A stretch of DNA of 64,000 bases. Origin: Ochotona curzoniae. Its lineage: Eukaryota; Chordata; Mammalia; Lagomorpha; Ochotonidae. The notes under the pieces are model-generated. The model made no database searches. It was given only the letters and a program-made list of their open reading frames with translations, and had not been told where the DNA came from. Location of the stretch: contig NW_024466459.1 of assembly GCF_017591425.1 (NCBI RefSeq), positions 1,364,001 through 1,428,000 of the forward strand, read 5' to 3'. Positions 1 through 10,095 of the stretch are shown here, piece after piece. Position 1 is the first letter of the stretch. Each line of letters opens with the position of its first letter. Made by a program: the position numbers and the translations under genes.

Positions 1-2040
1 CTGAGCTAGGCCTCTGCCCATCCTGAGCTATGCATGAGCTGTGTCTGGGCGTGCACTAGGCTTGGCTTGGCTGTAGCACCCAATAGTAAGAACCAGAATG
101 GATGATGGCCAGTTAGTAAAGGCTATTGTTCCTGGTAGGCTGGGAGGTGGACTAAGTAGGGCTGGCACATGGACCCACCGGTGTGTGCGAAATCTGGCAT
201 TGGGAGAGGTTTCTGATGGAAGAACTTGGGGAACTCGTCTGTAGGAAACAGTCTCTGCAGGTGAGCATAAAAATCACAATAGGAAGCAGCCCAGACCAGG
301 CCAGGTTATGATACTCACAGTTTTACCTTTGGCTCAGGTCTGGGGTGAGCCAGGCTGGGCCACTTGGTATCACCCGCTGGCAAATTTGAAAGTCAGGGTG
401 GTGTGTGGGGTCATTCCAGGTTGGGCCACAATACCAGCTAGTACACACTAGTGCCGGGACTAGGGGCTGGTTGGGTTGGCTAGGTTGTAGTCCCCACCAG
501 CATGAGCTGGAACTTGGGCAGGCTGGGCCGGGCCAGGCTACAGTACTCAGATGCAAATGCCGAGTTAAAACGGGCCATGCCAGACTAGGCTACAGTGCCC
601 AACCAGCACATGTGAAATCCAGGGGAGAGTGGGCAAACCTGGTAGGGGGGTTGAGGGAGGTCCCCTATTGGGTCACTATTCCCACTGGTGAGCATGAGAG
701 CTGGGATGTGTGCAGATCAAGTTGGGCAGGGTCACAACACTTATTGGCCTGTATGTAAGCTGGATCATGGACACACCAGGCTGTGCAAACTGTACCTACA
801 GGTACATGCATAAGCCAGAGTGGGTGAGGATTGGTTGGGCTTTGCCATAGCAGTAGCTATCACACATTGGCACAGTGGGCAAACTTTGCTTAGCTAAACT
901 GCAGTATCACCTGGAAAGTGCAAGATGCAGGAGTGGCAGTGAATCCATTAGGGAGATAGTGAGCAGCTCTCTCTTGGGTTACCACTCTGACTGGTGAGCA
1001 TGAGAACCAGGACTGGGACAGGCATGACTACATAGCGAGTATCACCTGCTGACACATGTGTGGGCTGGATAGTGAGGCTCGCTGAGTTGAACCAGGTTTT
1101 AACATCTATTGATATGCATGAGAGCTGAATGGGATGCGGGACAGACAGGACAAGTCTGCTATACATACTGGCAAACACAGGAACATGGGGTGGACCTGAT
1201 GGGGGTTTTTGCGGGTCACTTCGACTAGGCTTCAGCTCCCATTGGTTTGTGTGGAGGTCGAGTGTGTGTGGTGGGCAGGATTGGACTTGATTGCCATTAG
1301 TTTGTGTAGAATACAGGGCTGGAGACAATTGAACCAACAATTGCAACTATCAGTGTGTGCAAAAGCCGATCTGGGCTATGGATTGTGCTGGACCCTGTAT
1401 TGGCATGCACACACAAGAGTCAGGTCTGGGATCACCACAGATGAAGTTTCTTTGGGAATCCCTGCAACTGAACTGCTGGACTCAGAACTCCAACTGTGGA
1501 GAAAATTGCAGGTTCCACAGTCTGATCTTGGAATGCATACGCAGAGCTGGGTCTCCTTACTGGCTTAGATGGAGCAGTGCACAACATAACCAGAAACAAA
1601 TGGAGAATAGGGCAGTACACTGGAGCCTGCAGAGGACATCTAGTACCCTAACAGAGGATGGGGGACAGAACAAACAGATCAACTACGTCAGCCAAGATTT
1701 GGGATGAACACTTGGGCTAAAGGAGTCTCTAAGGTGGACTATGTCTGCCAGTGGAGTCTGGAGAGCTGTCATTATGATTGAAGTGGAAAGGTCAGCAGCA
1801 ATACAGAACTTTTGAACTATTAAAACCACTTGAGCAAGATTCTTGGAGCATGCTCTACATTAGAGACCCTGGGATGGTTGGGAGGCTGGATGTGGCTTCT
1901 CAGCTTATCTCTCCCCTTCCCCCCAAGATACAAAAGGAAATAAGAGAATGTAAAAACAATGGTCTCACCCACTTTTCTTTAGTCCTTGACCCTTCACACC
2001 TTCACCAAATATGTAAAATTAATAAAAAAAATGTTTACAC
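1..2040 (+). repeat. Interspersed element with minisatellite-like body and unique 3' end
   Basis: The first 1.6 kb is built from diverged, irregular units of about 100 bp that share phrases such as GCATGAGCTGG, CACTGGTGAGCATGAG, GGGCAGGCTGGGC and GGCTACAGTA. From about 1660 it passes into a non-repetitive 3' segment ending in an A-rich tail near 2015-2030. The same 3' segment recurs at about 5700-6090, so this is an interspersed family rather than a local duplication. The open frames inside it are overlapping and have no protein character. The family is not identified; an L1 untranslated region or a composite non-autonomous retroelement are both possible. The element is cut by the left edge of the window. 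Confidence 0.55.
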
Positions 2041-2330
2041 TTAAGCAGAGTTGTGGAGAGAGAGGTTTTTCAAACCATTGGTTCAGTCCCCCACATGGCC
2101 ACAATAGCCAGAGCTGAGCCAATCATAAACCAGAAGGCAGGAGCTTCCTTGCGTTCTGTGATTTTGCACTCATGTGGGATACCCAGAAGAAACTCTTAGC
2201 AACGGTTGGGTCAGCCCTTGTTCTTACAGCCATTTGGGGGGTGAACCAGCAGATGGAAGATATATTTCTGTCTCCCCTTCTCTTTGTAATTCTGCCTGTC
2301 AAATAAAAATAAATCTAAAAAAAAAAAATA
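2041..2330. repeat. Two partial C-type SINEs in inverted arrangement
   Basis: About 2041-2150 is antisense SINE (GGTTCAGTCCCCCACATGGCC). It is followed by a sense SINE 3' half (CATGTGGGATACCCAGAAG to CAAATAAAAATAAATCT). The join suggests one SINE inserted into another, or a later deletion. Confidence 0.6.
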
Positions 2331-2814
2331 AGACAATGTCTCAGTACTCCAACAGTGTATAAAACACACTTCCCAGTTGGGTTTGTCTTGGGTGTGCAAG
2401 GCTGGTCAAGCACAGAAGAAGAAAAGCCCACAGACATTACCCATGACGCTGCTTTCCATAATGCTAGTGTCCTTCTCTGATTTCAACTCTATGGTGGATC
2501 ACTTGTCCAAACTCAAATTCACCTTCTACTGCCAGCACCCAACCCCTCAAGCCTATTCCAGGTTTCTCCTTGCTTTCTGACTTCCAGTCTTCTTCTACGC
2601 CAAGGGAGCTAGTGTTTCCCAAAGGTGTGGGGATGTTAAGGTTCCTAGGTTGTAACCCTCACCCAGTGCAGGGTTACAAACTGTGGATTTGTGGTCCTCC
2701 TTCCCAGTAAGCATTTCTGGGCTGCATCCTGGAGGTTCTTCTGAGCTCCCAGCTACACTGAGCTCCCTTTGCCGATACATGCAGCAACAGTTTTGTCTCT
2801 CAATGTGTTTAAGT

Positions 2815-3090
2815 TCTCCAAAAATATATATTTATTTTTATTGGAAATGAACATTTACAAAGAAAGGAGAGACAGAAAAATCTTCCATCTACTGGTTTAC
2901 TCCCCAAATGGCTGCAATACCCGGAACTGAGCCAATCTGAAGCCAGAAGACTTTTCTGGGCCTCCCACGTGGGTGAGGGCCCCAAGGCTTTGTGCCATCC
3001 TCTACTGCTTTCCCAGACCATAAGGAGAGAGCTGGATGGGAAGTGGAGCAGCAGATGGAATGCTGGCACTTGAAGGTGGAGGATTAGCCT
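2815..3090 (-). repeat. C-type SINE, antisense
   Basis: It starts with the reverse-complement tail (TATTTATTTTTATTGGAAATG) and runs through CTTCCATCTACTGG, GCCTCCCACGTGGGTG and the tRNA-like head side near 3085. Confidence 0.75.
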
Positions 3091-3099
3091 GTTGAGCTA

Positions 3100-3445
3100 T
3101 TTGATTTCTGCAGTTTGAAGGTGAAGAGACAGAGAGGGAGTGAGAGTGACAGCGAGAGAAGGGAAGAGAGAGAGAGAGAGAGCAAGAGAAAGTGAGATCT
3201 TCCATCTGGTGATTCATTCCCCAATTGCTCACAAATGCCACAAGTAGTCCAGGCAAAAGCTAAGAGCCTAGAACCCATTACGGGTCTCCTGCACAGCTGA
3301 TAGGATCCCAACTACCAGAGCCAGCATCTCTGCCTCCCACTCCCCTTAGTAGGAAGCTTATTCACTAGTGGAGTTTGGACTAGGTTGCAGGGACTTTGGT
3401 GTGTGATGAGTAGTATCTCAACGATTGTGGCAATCGCCTGCCCCA
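3100..3445 (-). repeat. Older C-type SINE, antisense, with GA-rich tract
   Basis: It carries GATCTTCCATCTGGTGATTCATTCCCC and ends in a diverged head (GGCAATCGCCTGCCCC). A GA-rich tract sits at about 3126-3184. The central part is rearranged relative to a full-length element. Confidence 0.6.
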
Positions 3446-3840
3446 AATTGCTTCTTTAAACAACTACCTTTCTCTTCCTGGCTCATCTCCTCTCTGCTTC
3501 TTCACTGGCCACTTCCTGGAGTCACCTCTCAAGTAGCCTACCTGAACCTAAGTCCTTGTTCCACGTTCTGCTTTTGAAAGAGTCCAGACTAACACTGTAC
3601 ACTAACAGGTTTAAGAAGAAAAACTACTATCTCAATAGATCCCAGAATGTTGTTGACATTCAGCATTGTTTCATGATCAAAACTAAGGAAATTTCCTTAA
3701 TTTGATAAGAAGAACTTAGAAAAGTTAATAAAGAGCTTACATTTTTTAATGAATAAAACTTAGAAATAACAATTTCTTTAAAGCTGACATTAAACTAAGA
3801 TGTCTATAATTTCTGCCTTTGTTTCACATTGTCCTGAATG
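3446..3840. other. Intergenic, no recognisable feature
   Basis: AT-rich single-copy-looking sequence. I see no splice-flanked open frame and no repeat hallmark. Confidence 0.5.
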
Positions 3841-3856
3841 TTCTGGACAGTATGGT

Positions 3857-3977
3857 AAGACAGACACAGGTGTCTGCACACCCAGTAGGACAGTCACAGG
3901 CATGCACACGCACAGTAGGACAGATACAAGCATGCGCACACACAGTAAGACAGATGCAGGCATGCACACAGGCAGGG
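3857..3977 (+). repeat. Short minisatellite, about 30-bp unit
   Basis: Four imperfect copies of a unit like CAGTAGGACAGATACAGGCATGCACACA. A small open frame crosses it, but its composition is only that of the repeat. Confidence 0.7.
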
Positions 3978-4750
3978 TAGAAATTAAAGATCTACAAACT
4001 GGGTTAGAGCAAAACCATCAATATTTGCATGTGGTATGGTTGGGTAGAAAATTCAAAAGAATCGTTAAGAAAGTGATTCAAAATAGAAGATTTTAGATGG
4101 ACAGCTAACTATAAGATCAACAGCCCCAAATCAGTTGCATCTGTTTGTATATGTAGAAGCATAAATTTTTAAACTATTCTGTTTATCATATTACCCCCAA
4201 AGTTGATGAATATTATAAAGCTTAAAGCTTGTAAGACCTACAGTAAGAAAATTGTGTCATTTTATTGAAAAGGTATTAAGACACTTTAAATAAATTGAGA
4301 AATAACCTATGTTCATAGGTAGAACATTCCATAGTATAAAAATAAAAATAAAAATTCTTCCCTGATGTACAGGTTCCCCATGCTATTCTAATTAACTCCA
4401 ATAAGTGTGTTTACGGAAATGGGAAGTTGATTCTAAAAGCACCAACACAGCCTTAACAATTAAAATGAGATACTGTCTCTGCTAGATATTAAGGTTCATA
4501 GTGAAATACAGTATCGTGTTAGGTTTAGGGAAATTAACTGATATAAGCAGTCTAGAAATAGACCTGTGTTTGCACAAGTGCAAATTCTGACACATGATAA
4601 GGGTATCATTGTGGATCACTGGCAAAAATTGGTGTGTTAAATGATGGTAGATCACATGAAGAAAAAAAAGTATCTCTACTTCATGGCAAATGTGAAAGTA
4701 AGCTGCATTTAGAATGAGTGCTTATATGTGAAAGAAAACTTTAAGGCTTT
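3978..4750. other. Intergenic AT-rich DNA
   Basis: No exon-like segment or recognisable repeat apart from short A-rich tracts. Confidence 0.45.
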
Positions 4751-4751
4751 A

Positions 4752-5068
4752 AATTTTTTTTAGTTATTTGATTTTGTTTATTTGAAAGGCAAAGAAACAG
4801 ACACACTCAGGTCTTCCATCTGTTGGCTGACATCCTAAATGTCTACAACAGCCAGGTGTGGGCCAAGCCAAAGCCAGGAACCTAGAATTCAATCCATGTC
4901 TCCCACATGTGTTCAGGGACCCAAGCACCTGATCCATCACCTGCTGCCCTTCAGGGTACACACTGATGGAAGCTGGACTGGAAACAGGGACTCAAACCCA
5001 GGCCTTCTGACATGGGATGGGGATGTCTCAAGCAGCGTGTTGATTGCTACACCAAATGCCTGCCCCTT
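4752..5068 (-). repeat. C-type SINE, antisense
   Basis: Starts with the tail complement (TTTATTTGAAAGGCAAAG), has GGTCTTCCATCTGTTGGC and ends in a head with CACCAAATGCCTGCCCC. Confidence 0.8.
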
Positions 5069-5097
5069 TACATGCTTTTTACAGGAAAATAAAGGAT

Positions 5098-5425
5098 AGA
5101 GACCAGTGTGATAGCTCAACTGACTAATCCTCCACCTGCAAGCTCCAGCATCCCACATGGGCCCTGGCTGATGTCCCAGATGCTCCACTTCCCATCCAGC
5201 TTCCTGCTTATGGCCTGGGAAAGCAGTGGAGAAAGGCTCAGCTCAAAACCTTGAGACTCTGCACTCGTGTGGGAGACCCGGAAGGGGATCCTGGCTCCCG
5301 ACTTCAGATTGGCTCAGCTCTGGCTGTGGGCAGCTATTTGGGGAGTGAACAAATGGAAGATCTTTCTGTTTCTCCTTCTCTTTGTAAATCTGCCTTTGAA
5401 TAAAAATAATGAAATCTTTTAAAAA
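5098..5425 (+). repeat. C-type SINE, sense, near full length
   Basis: Head GAGACCAGTGTGATAGCTCA, then AATCCTCCACCTGCAAG, CTCGTGTGGGAGACCCGGAAG and the tail GCCTTTGAATAAAAATAATG. Confidence 0.85.
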
Positions 5426-5689
5426 AATATCAAATATTTTACGTCCTTAGGAAAAGACTTTAATTTATTCACAAAATAAACTATTAGATTACATTGCATT
5501 ACATTAAAGGCACAAATATTTTAGGCTAAAGAGAGCATGTCTAAAGAAATGAAAAAGATGGTTTAATTTAGTAATTGCCTGGTAAAGTATAATTTATCTA
5601 TTTTGATTGGTAGAATTTAAAAATCTGACATGACCAATTTTTGAAGAGAATACATGTCAACAGGAAATCTTACCATTGATGGTGAGAGT

Positions 5690-6090
5690 CTGTTATTGGT
5701 CCTCAACAATTAGGCATTGTCCCACTGCCCTAGTCAAGTGTTAGCAGTGAAAATCCAAGCAAATGCAGACTCTCAGGTGAACTATGTTAGCCAGTGGATT
5801 CTGGAGAAATTTCATCGTGATCGGAGTGGCGAGATTGGCAGCAATTCAGAACTGCTCAACTATCAAATCCACTTGAGTGGAGCCCTCCACGCAGGCCTTA
5901 CATTGGCGTCCCGCGATGAGAGGCTGGATGTGGCTTTTCTCCTTATCTCTCCCCTTCCCCAAGATGCAAGAAAGATAAAAGAGAATGTGGTAACAATGAT
6001 CTTACACACTTTCCTCTAGTCCTTGGCCCTTTGTACCCTAATCAATTATGTAAAGATTATCAATAGAATAAAAACAAAGAGAAAAAAATC
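5690..6090 (+). repeat. Second copy of the 3' end of the element at 1-2040
   Basis: Shares with 1690-2040 the segments TATGTTAGCCAGTGGATTCT, GAGGCTGGATGTGGCTT, TTATCTCTCCCCTTCCCC and CTAGTCCTTGGCCCTTTG, and ends in a similar A-rich tail. The minisatellite-like body is absent, as expected of a 5'-truncated retrotransposed copy. The 100-codon open frame across it is not conserved in the other copy. Confidence 0.7.
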
Positions 6091-6287
6091 TATTAGGCAT
6101 TGTTTTGTAGAGCTGAATGTCCTTGTGCCTGATAACCCATAATTCTATTTTATATTCTGCTATTCACTCACAAAACTTTACACTGAACACCAGGACACCT
6201 GCTCAATGTTTACTTCTGCATGACCTTGGGAAAGTCACTTAATTTCTTTGGGTCTTAGTTTTCTCATGTATAAAATGAATTTTTATT

Positions 6288-6620
6288 TATTTATTTTTAA
6301 GATTTATTTTTACTATTTTTTTATTGGGAAGGCGGATATACAGAGAGGAGAGACAGAGAGGAAGATCTTCCGTCCGATGATTCACTCCCCAAGTGAGCGC
6401 AACGGCCAATACTATGCCGATCCGAAGCCAGGAGCCTCTTCCGGGTCTCCCACGCAGATGCAGGGTCCCAAAGCTTTGGGCCATCCTCGACTGCTTTCCC
6501 GGGCCACAGGCAGGGAGCTGGAAGGGAAGCAGGGCTGCCGGGATTAGAACCGGCGCCCATATGGGATCCCGGGCGTGCAAGGCGAGGACCTTTAACCACT
6601 TGCGCCACAGCGCCGGGCCC
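6288..6620 (-). repeat. Young full-length C-type SINE, antisense
   Basis: Nearly intact, with a CpG-rich head (GCGCCACAGCGCCGGGCCC), GGCGCCCATATGGGATCCCG and CTTCCGTCCGATGATTCACT. It belongs to the same subfamily as 17692-18036; both carry the CCGATACTATGCC/GGCATAGTATCGG segment in opposite orientation. Confidence 0.9.
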
Positions 6621-6651
6621 ATAAAATGAATTTTTAAAGAAATTACATTTT

Positions 6652-6882
6652 GGGTCCAATGTGGTAGCCTAGTGGCCCCTATGGGCACTGGTTCTAATCC
6701 TAGCGGCCTTGCTTCCCATCCAGCTCCATGCCTGTTGTCTGGGAGAACTGTGGAGGGCGACCCAAGTGCTTTGGAATCCTGTACCCACATGGGAGACACA
6801 GAAGAGGCTCCTGGTTCCTTGTTCCTGTTTTCGGATCTGCTCAGTCCTCGCTGTTGGGCCCTTTGGGTTTGAATCAGTGGAA
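6652..6882 (+). repeat. C-type SINE, sense, 3' end replaced by microsatellite
   Basis: Head GGGTCCAATGTGGTAGCC and body CCCACATGGGAGACACAGAAG. The normal 3' end (GTGGAAGA) runs straight into the purine microsatellite, which probably grew from the SINE tail. Confidence 0.75.
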
Positions 6883-7016
6883 GAAAGGAAGGAAGGAAGG
6901 AAGGAAGGAAGGAAGGAAGGAAGGAAGGAAGGAGAGAAAGAAAAGAAGAAAGGAAGGAAAAAACGGAAAGAGAAAGAAAGAAAGAAAGAAAAAGAGAAAG
7001 AGAGAAAGAAAGAAAT
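6878..7016 (+). repeat. (GGAA)n / (GAAA)n purine microsatellite
   Basis: About 50 bp of near-perfect GGAA/AAGG repeats followed by AAAG/GAAA tracts. Lys/Glu/Gly-rich open frames here are low-complexity artefacts. Confidence 0.95.
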
Positions 7017-7345
7017 TATTTATTTATCTGAGAGACAATGAGACAGATAGTGAGAGAGAGACCTGCCTAGGCAGGAGGGGAGAGAGAGAGAGAGAGCTCC
7101 AGTCTACTGGTTCACTCCCCAAATGCCTGCAACAACCCTGTCTGGGCAGGGCCAAAGCTGGAAGCCTGGGAACTCAATCCAGGTCTCTCACAAGGTGGCA
7201 GGAACGCAATCACTTAAGCCAGCACCGACACCTCCTAGCATGTGCATTAGCAAGAAACTAAAGCTTGGCATCAGACCCAGTAGTGCTGAAAGGGGACACC
7301 AGTGCCCTAACTGATAACTGTTGGGCCAAATGCCTGTCCCCAAAA
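7010..7345 (-). repeat. C-type SINE, antisense
   Basis: Tail complement TTATTTATTTATCTGAGAGA, then GGTTCACTCCCCAAATGCC and the head GGGCCAAATGCCTGTCCCC. Confidence 0.75.
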
Positions 7346-8310
7346 TGGAATTAATAACATCTTCCTCAAAGGGTTGTTGTGCACATGCACAAATTAAATG
7401 ACTGTAGCACACAGTAAATGCTGTATAACTGTTTTATAAAAGTAAAACTAAATAGCATGTGTATGTGACAAAGTCCTAAAAAAAAATCCACAGCAATGCA
7501 TGCCACATTCCAGAGGATAATTTCTTATCCCAGATGAAGTAAATGATCCACAGGAGAAAAGTGGATGTGGGTTTGCTGGCTGTCCATCCTGTGTTGACTG
7601 CTACCTCCAGGGTGCCCACTATGTTCCTAATACAGCACTATGTACATATGTTCTTTACACGTCATATGCTGAATTTCACAATAAAAAGATAGATGCAGAG
7701 AGAGGACAATTACTACGTGTTTGGAAAAAAGGTAGCCCTGTGGAAATGTGAACTTCAATTGCAATGGATAGGATGGTACCAAGTAAGTCTCATCAGGAAC
7801 CCACAATGTTGGCCCCAGGGTGGGGGAAGAGGACTGTCCCTGCAGGCCCTCTCCCCTGCTCTCAGCATCACTCAGAACACACACAAACCCATCCCCTGTC
7901 CCCTCCTCCCTCGCAGGCTGGGAGGGAGGGGCGGGGAGGAAGCAAACAGGAAACAACTACAAAGGCAGCCCTCAGGGCAGGGCAGAGCAGGAGCTGGCAG
8001 AGGAGACTCTGGAGCCTGAGAAGCTCTCGTACTTACCAAGGGGAAACTGAGGCCCGGGGAGGAGACTGGGATGTAGCTCAGGCAAGGACACTGCTCCAAA
8101 CTGTTTCCACGCAGACAAATGTAGAGGGATGGATAGCAGCAATGAGAGCAGATTCCACAGCGGCAATGGGCTCCCCTCAGGTGTCCCGCCTCCCCAGCAG
8201 TCACGTGCTTCCTGAGCACAGGTTCCCACCCCAGAGTAACTCACATTGGCTCCACTTCCTGTATTTTCTTCATAGTGTTGAAAAGTACACAACACATTTA
8301 TAACTTTAAG
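7346..8310. other. Intergenic, moderately GC-rich
   Basis: No repeat hallmark and no convincing exon. About 7800-8220 is GC-rich, with GGGAGGGAGGGGCGGGGAGG (an SP1-type run) near 7920, but few CpGs. Several overlapping open frames on both strands fit base composition rather than coding. Confidence 0.4.
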
Positions 8311-8317
8311 CACTATT

Positions 8318-8642
8318 TTTTTTTTAAGAAAAGATTTATTTATTTGAAAGGTGGAGTTTTAGAGAAAGAGACAGCTGTTTCATTCACAGCCTCACTCCAC
8401 AAAATAGCAACAATGGCCAATACTGGGGTCAGGTCATCAGTCAGCAGCCTGATACTCCATTTAGGTTTTCCTCATGAGTGCAGTGGTCTGAGCAATTGGG
8501 TTATCTTCTGCTGCTTTCCCAGGTGCATTGGCACAGAGCTGGATGAGAGATGGAACTGCCAGGACTCAAACCAACATTCACAGCGGACGCTCAAGTTGCT
8601 GGTGGCAGCTTATCCCTTGTGTCAGTAGTCTCTAACCACTTT
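8318..8642 (-). repeat. C-type SINE, antisense
   Basis: AAGATTTATTTATTTGAAAGG tail complement, diverged body, head ending at TCTCTAACCAC. Confidence 0.7.
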
Positions 8643-8654
8643 TAAGTGTGCATT

Positions 8655-8982
8655 TTTAAAAAGATTTATTCACTTTTATTGGAAATGCAGATATACAGCG
8701 AGGAGGAGAGACAGAGAAGATCTCCCATCCCATGGTTCACTCCCCAAGCGGCCCCAATGGCTGGAGCTGAGCCAATCCAAAGCCAGTAGCCAGGAGCTCT
8801 TCCAGGTCTCCCATGCTGGTGCAAGGTCCCAAAGCTTTGGGCCGGCCTTGACTGCTTTTCTAGGCCAGAAACAGGGAGCTGGATTGGAAGTGGAGCTGCC
8901 GGGATTATAACTGGCGCCTATATGGGATCCTGGCACGTTCAAGGTGAGGACTTACACCATTATGCTATCACGCTGGGCCCTA
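8655..8982 (-). repeat. Full-length C-type SINE, antisense
   Basis: AAGATTTATTCACTTTTATTGG, ATACAGCGAGGAGGAGAGAC, CCTATATGGGATCCTGGC and the head CACGCTGGGCCC. Confidence 0.85.
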
Positions 8983-8989
8983 AGTGTGC

Positions 8990-9175
8990 ATTTTTTTTTT
9001 AAAAATGTTTGTTTCATTTTTATTGGGAAGTTACACATACAGAGAGGAGGAGAGACAGAGAGGAAGATCTTCCATCTGCTGATTCACTCCCCAAGTGATA
9101 TAATAGGGGCTGGAGCAGAGCCAATCCAAAGCCAGGAGCCAGGCGCTTCCTCCGGGTCTCCCACACGGGTACAGG
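8990..9175 (-). repeat. C-type SINE, antisense, 5'-truncated
   Basis: Starts in a T-run, has ACATACAGAGAGGAGGAGAG and stops at the CCCACACGGGTACAGG box, lacking the tRNA-like head. Confidence 0.8.
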
Positions 9176-9614
9176 GGAAGGGAAGGGAAGGGTGGCGAGA
9201 GTGCGCCACTGCTGAGTGTGCCTTTGGTGACTCTTGAGGGGAGGAAGGATACAAAGAGTTCAGCAAGTGGGCTCTGAGGCTCTCCCTGTGCAGCCCCCTG
9301 TCCCTGGGGTCAAGTCACCACCACCAGCACTTTTCCTGGCTCTCCTAAAGTTCATTCCTGCAGTTAAAAGGCAATTTCATGTTAATTATCTCCAGTCTGT
9401 ATCACATACTACATATTCACCACACAGTGGAAAGCATTTTCATCTTTGTGCTTTTCTGAATTTTCTTATGGTATTTCATGAGTGTGAATTACTTTAATAA
9501 TAAGGGGAAAAATGGATCTCACAGAGTGGTGCAGTAAAGGCATTACCAGCATCTCTTATGAGCACTGGAAAATCTAACTGCTCCTCTTTTGATCCAGCCC
9601 CCGTTAATGCACCG

Positions 9615-9790
9615 GGAAAACAGTGAAAGATAGCCCTTGAACCCTGCCACCTCTGTGGGAGATCCAGTTGGAGTTCTAGGCTCCTGACTTTGGCCTGACC
9701 CAGGCCTAGTACAGTTGCCACCATCTGAGTAGTGAACCAGTGGATGAAAGATCTCTCTCTAATTTTGCCTTTCAAATGAGTAAAAGTTCT
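9615..9790 (+). repeat. C-type SINE, sense, 3' half
   Basis: CTCTGTGGGAGATCCAGTTGG to GCCTTTCAAATGAGTAAA; the 5' half is missing. Confidence 0.6.
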
Positions 9791-9997
9791 TTTATCATGT
9801 ATGTGTGCGCGGAGAGTAGGGGATTGTGAGTTGCATTGCTGTTGATCCTGTCTGTCCTCCCTGCTCCCCATGACCTCAGCTCCACTCCTGCCAGGCCTGG
9901 GCCCTTCCTGGCTTTCCAAGCCTTCCCCATCTCAGGAAAATTTCCCTTGAGGTTTTCCTTTCCCTCTCTTAGCTGCAGGTCTCATTCATCCCAACTT

Positions 9998-10095
9998 TTT
10001 AAGAAGATTAATTATTTTTATTTGAAAAGCAATGACAAAGAAAGAGAGAGAAACAGAGATTTTCTACCTGTTGGTTCACTTCCTGAATGCGAGGC
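9998..10095 (-). repeat. C-type SINE fragment, antisense
   Basis: TTATTTTTATTTGAAAAGC to CTGTTGGTTCACTTCCTG only. Confidence 0.6.

Noticed and set aside
6709..7261. Two long Lys/Glu/Arg-rich open frames
   Set aside because: They run through a SINE and a GGAA/GAAA microsatellite; composition is explained by the repeat.
8025..8045. TACTTACC reminiscent of the U1 snRNA 5' end
   Set aside because: Similarity stops after about eight bases; no U1 stem-loops or Sm site follow.
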